Assembly (NCBI GenBank): GCA_012295275.1
Contig: CM022675.1
Location: forward strand, 890,360-954,359
Direction: 5' to 3'
DNA length: 64,000 nt
From: Chrysomallon squamiferum
Taxonomy: Eukaryota > Mollusca > Gastropoda > Neomphalida > Peltospiridae
Shown: one piece after another, positions 61,568 through 64,000 of the stretch
Layout of the letters: each line of letters opens with the position of its first letter
Numbering within the stretch: position 1 is the first letter of the stretch
Position numbers and translations under genes: made by a program
The notes under the pieces: generated by a model
Seen by the model: the letters and a program-made list of their open reading frames with translations, nothing else
Told to the model about the DNA's origin: nothing
Database searches by the model: none

Positions 61568-61680
61568 TTGTATTAGGTGAACGTATGAATGTATCTGTGA
61601 GAAACATGTGCATTTAGGTGACCTGAAGAAAAATATTTGGTTAAAAAATTTGTCATAGTTAGATTTTCTCTCTGCTTCTT

Positions 61681-61815
61681 GAATCCATTCAAACTTTGTT
61701 TTGAAATTAAACAGCGTAAGAAGCAGTTACGTGGTTTCAGTTGAAAGCGTCACAAACAAGTCACAAATAACTCTATCTACATAAAATAGTCATTTTAAAC
61801 CATCAAGTAACACTG
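61681..61815 (+). mobile_element. Dispersed module, copy 2
   Basis: Second copy of the 47767-47885 module, with an 11-bp internal insertion and a few substitutions. Followed directly by GACA/GATA units. Confidence 0.6.
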
Positions 61816-62326
61816 ACAGAGAACGACAGATAGAAAGATAAAAGATAAATAGATAAACACACATACAGACAAAACTGTAGTAGACGGACAAACAGCTAGA
61901 CAGATCTACATTATATAAATATAGATAAATATAGATAGATAGACTGACTGATTGATTGATTGATATAGAGATGTATGGATAGTCAGATAAACTGATAGAG
62001 TGATAGATACATAGATAAACAGACAGATGGATACAGATATATAGATATAGATAGATTATAGAGACAGACAGACAGACAGACGGACGGACGGACGGACAGA
62101 CAGACTAACAGACAGACAGATAGACAGATAGAGATAGAGAGATGCAGAGAGATAGACGTAGATATAGATAGATGGATAGATATAGATATATAGATACAGA
62201 TTGATATAGATAGATATAGAGACAGACAGACCGATAGACAGACACAGATACAGATAGATACATACATCCATACAGATAGAGAGATAGACGTAGATATATA
62301 TAGATGGATAGATAGATAGATATATG

Positions 62327-62360
<34 letters not shown>

Positions 62361-62440
62361 TAGATAGATTAGATAGATAGATACAGATAGATAGATAGAT
62401 AGAGAGACAGACAGACAGAGATATATAGATATTTAGAATT
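61816..62440. repeat. (GATA)n/(GACA)n array after module copy 2
   Basis: Over 600 bp of GATA, GACA, GACG and TATA units. Minus-strand LSI/CLSV-type frames are artefacts. Confidence 0.92.
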
Positions 62441-63049
62441 GTGATGGGTAAGACGCTAAAGTTGAAATGTAATTTTTATTTTATCTTCATATTTTGTTTT
62501 ATTAGCGATGACAAGCCAGTAAGAACATATAAAATAATAATGTGTAAGTTTAAAGCTATATTTAGACCATTTATATTTTTTCCGTCAAAATAAGACTTGA
62601 AGTAACTTGCTATGCAAAAACTGGGTCAGTACATTTTTGGACACGTATAAAAATCAGTATGTCAAAATAATGTCTGTTAATATTATTAACTGAAATTAGA
62701 AGAAATTGAACACACCAACTAATGAGATAAATTAATGATTGTATAATGAAGATAAGAGTAAGCCTTTTCGCACTGGGATAAACTTGGTACAGTTGTGATA
62801 TTGGAGACTGGTTAAGATCAGGGAGTGCTGCTCAGATAGTAATTGGTTGTAATTTGTGTGTAGCTGTGATTTCCTGAATGTCTGTGGTTAGTAAATTGTG
62901 TACATAAATAAGTTAATGAATGAACAATTAATTGCTATAATAGTGAATAAATAAGTAAGTTAACGAATGGATATATAATGAGTAAATAATGAGTAAGTAA
63001 CTGTGTATGTAAGATGTATGTATATATATTTCGCACTCTATAGAAATTT

Positions 63050-63052
63050 GTC

Positions 63053-63089
<37 letters not shown>

Positions 63090-63344
63090 ACTGCAGATAA
63101 AAACTAACAGAACAGCATCATCGAGAGAATAACAACAACAACAACAACAACAATCAATAATAATAATAATAATAGATATATATATATATATATAATTAAG
63201 GCATCAAAAATAATCCAAAGGTTTTCAAAAAGTATTACAAAAATCTGACATTAATAGTCTTCACAAAACATTAGTTTTGGTTCCTTTCGTAAAAACTCAA
63301 TTTACCAAACATGCGATACGAAACTGGGTATTGTATATCAAAAC

Positions 63345-63388
<44 letters not shown>
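63050..63388. repeat. (TG)n, (CAA)n/(TAA)n and (CA)n arrays
   Basis: (TG)n about 63057-63086, (CAA)n/(TAA)n 63128-63175 with (TA)n to 63193, and (CA)n 63343-63388. Confidence 0.92.
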
Positions 63389-63389
<1 letters not shown>

Positions 63390-63639
63390 TCTCGTAAAGG
63401 ACCATCTTTATGAAGCATCTAATTTAGGTAACCTGTTGGATTTTTAACAGAAATAAAGGAGAGAAAGACATTAAACAATGACAGTATAGATTTCTCGTTG
63501 AAAATAAACCGATGTCAAACCATTAAGAAATAGTAAGTATTAATAGGGATACTGTAATAAAAATGTACTTTAATAAAAACAGTTTTAGATAAGATATACG
63601 TAGATATAGGTAGATATAGATACACACGTATGGATGGAT

Positions 63640-63641
<2 letters not shown>

Positions 63642-63728
<87 letters not shown>

Positions 63729-63915
63729 TATACAGTCACAGACTGATGGTTACATGGATACTTCTGTGTCTATGTATGTCTGTCAGAAAGAAAAACACTG
63801 AAAAATAACATAGGAGTAAAAAAAAACATCATTTAAATATTTACTTTATAGAGACACACCCAACACAGCAGTCCTGTAAGTAGTATTTATACTTGTTACA
63901 TTTTTGTATATAACC

Positions 63916-63983
<68 letters not shown>
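63642..63983. repeat. Two (GA)n arrays at the window end
   Basis: Pure arrays at 63642-63724 and 63920-63983. Confidence 0.96.
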
Positions 63984-63988
<5 letters not shown>

Positions 63989-64000
63989 TAAATCATATAT

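Overview
This is eukaryotic, animal nuclear DNA: AT-rich, intron-rich and saturated with simple-sequence repeats. No bacterial-style operons, tRNA or rRNA genes are visible. Four protein-coding genes can be rebuilt exon by exon from splice sites, reading phase and family resemblance. The gene families and the dense (GA)n, (GATA)n/(GACA)n and (TAA)n arrays suit a lophotrochozoan invertebrate, most likely a mollusc. That assignment is an inference; nothing here proves it.

Layout. (1) 798-8678, plus strand: the last ten coding exons of a CP2/LSF transcription factor (TFCP2/UBP1 type); its start lies left of the window. (2) 8.7-17.5 kb: its 3' UTR and a long AT-rich convergent intergenic stretch. 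(3) 17872-24157, minus strand: a complete eight-exon SLC35B1 (ER nucleotide transporter), 355 aa, ending in a KKxx ER-retrieval motif. (4) 27646-30019, plus strand: a complete four-exon gene for a 203-aa secreted protein with two somatomedin-B domains. (5) 30-38 kb: intergenic repeats. (6) 37998-47174, minus strand: an eight-coding-exon DUOX maturation factor (DUOXA), whose last exon can be read in two frames. (7) 47.2-64 kb: no gene recognised, mostly microsatellite arrays.

The genes are not an operon. SLC35B1 (ER membrane), DUOXA (ER-to-plasma-membrane chaperone) and the SMB protein (secreted) all use the secretory pathway, but nothing in the sequence shows they are co-regulated.

The most unusual structure is minisatellites that grew from exon edges. 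In the CP2 gene a 49-bp unit carrying the last 15 coding bases plus a GC splice donor is repeated nine times, so the intron holds eight look-alike, frame-preserving 15-nt micro-exons. In SLC35B1 a roughly 37-bp unit copies the acceptor of exon 6 several times. Other notable signals are the overlapping frames at the DUOXA C-terminus, a cluster of TGACGT sites in a DUOXA intron with perfect TGACGTCA palindromes spread over the window, and a dispersed module of about 120-135 bp found twice, each time followed by a (GACA/GATA)n array.
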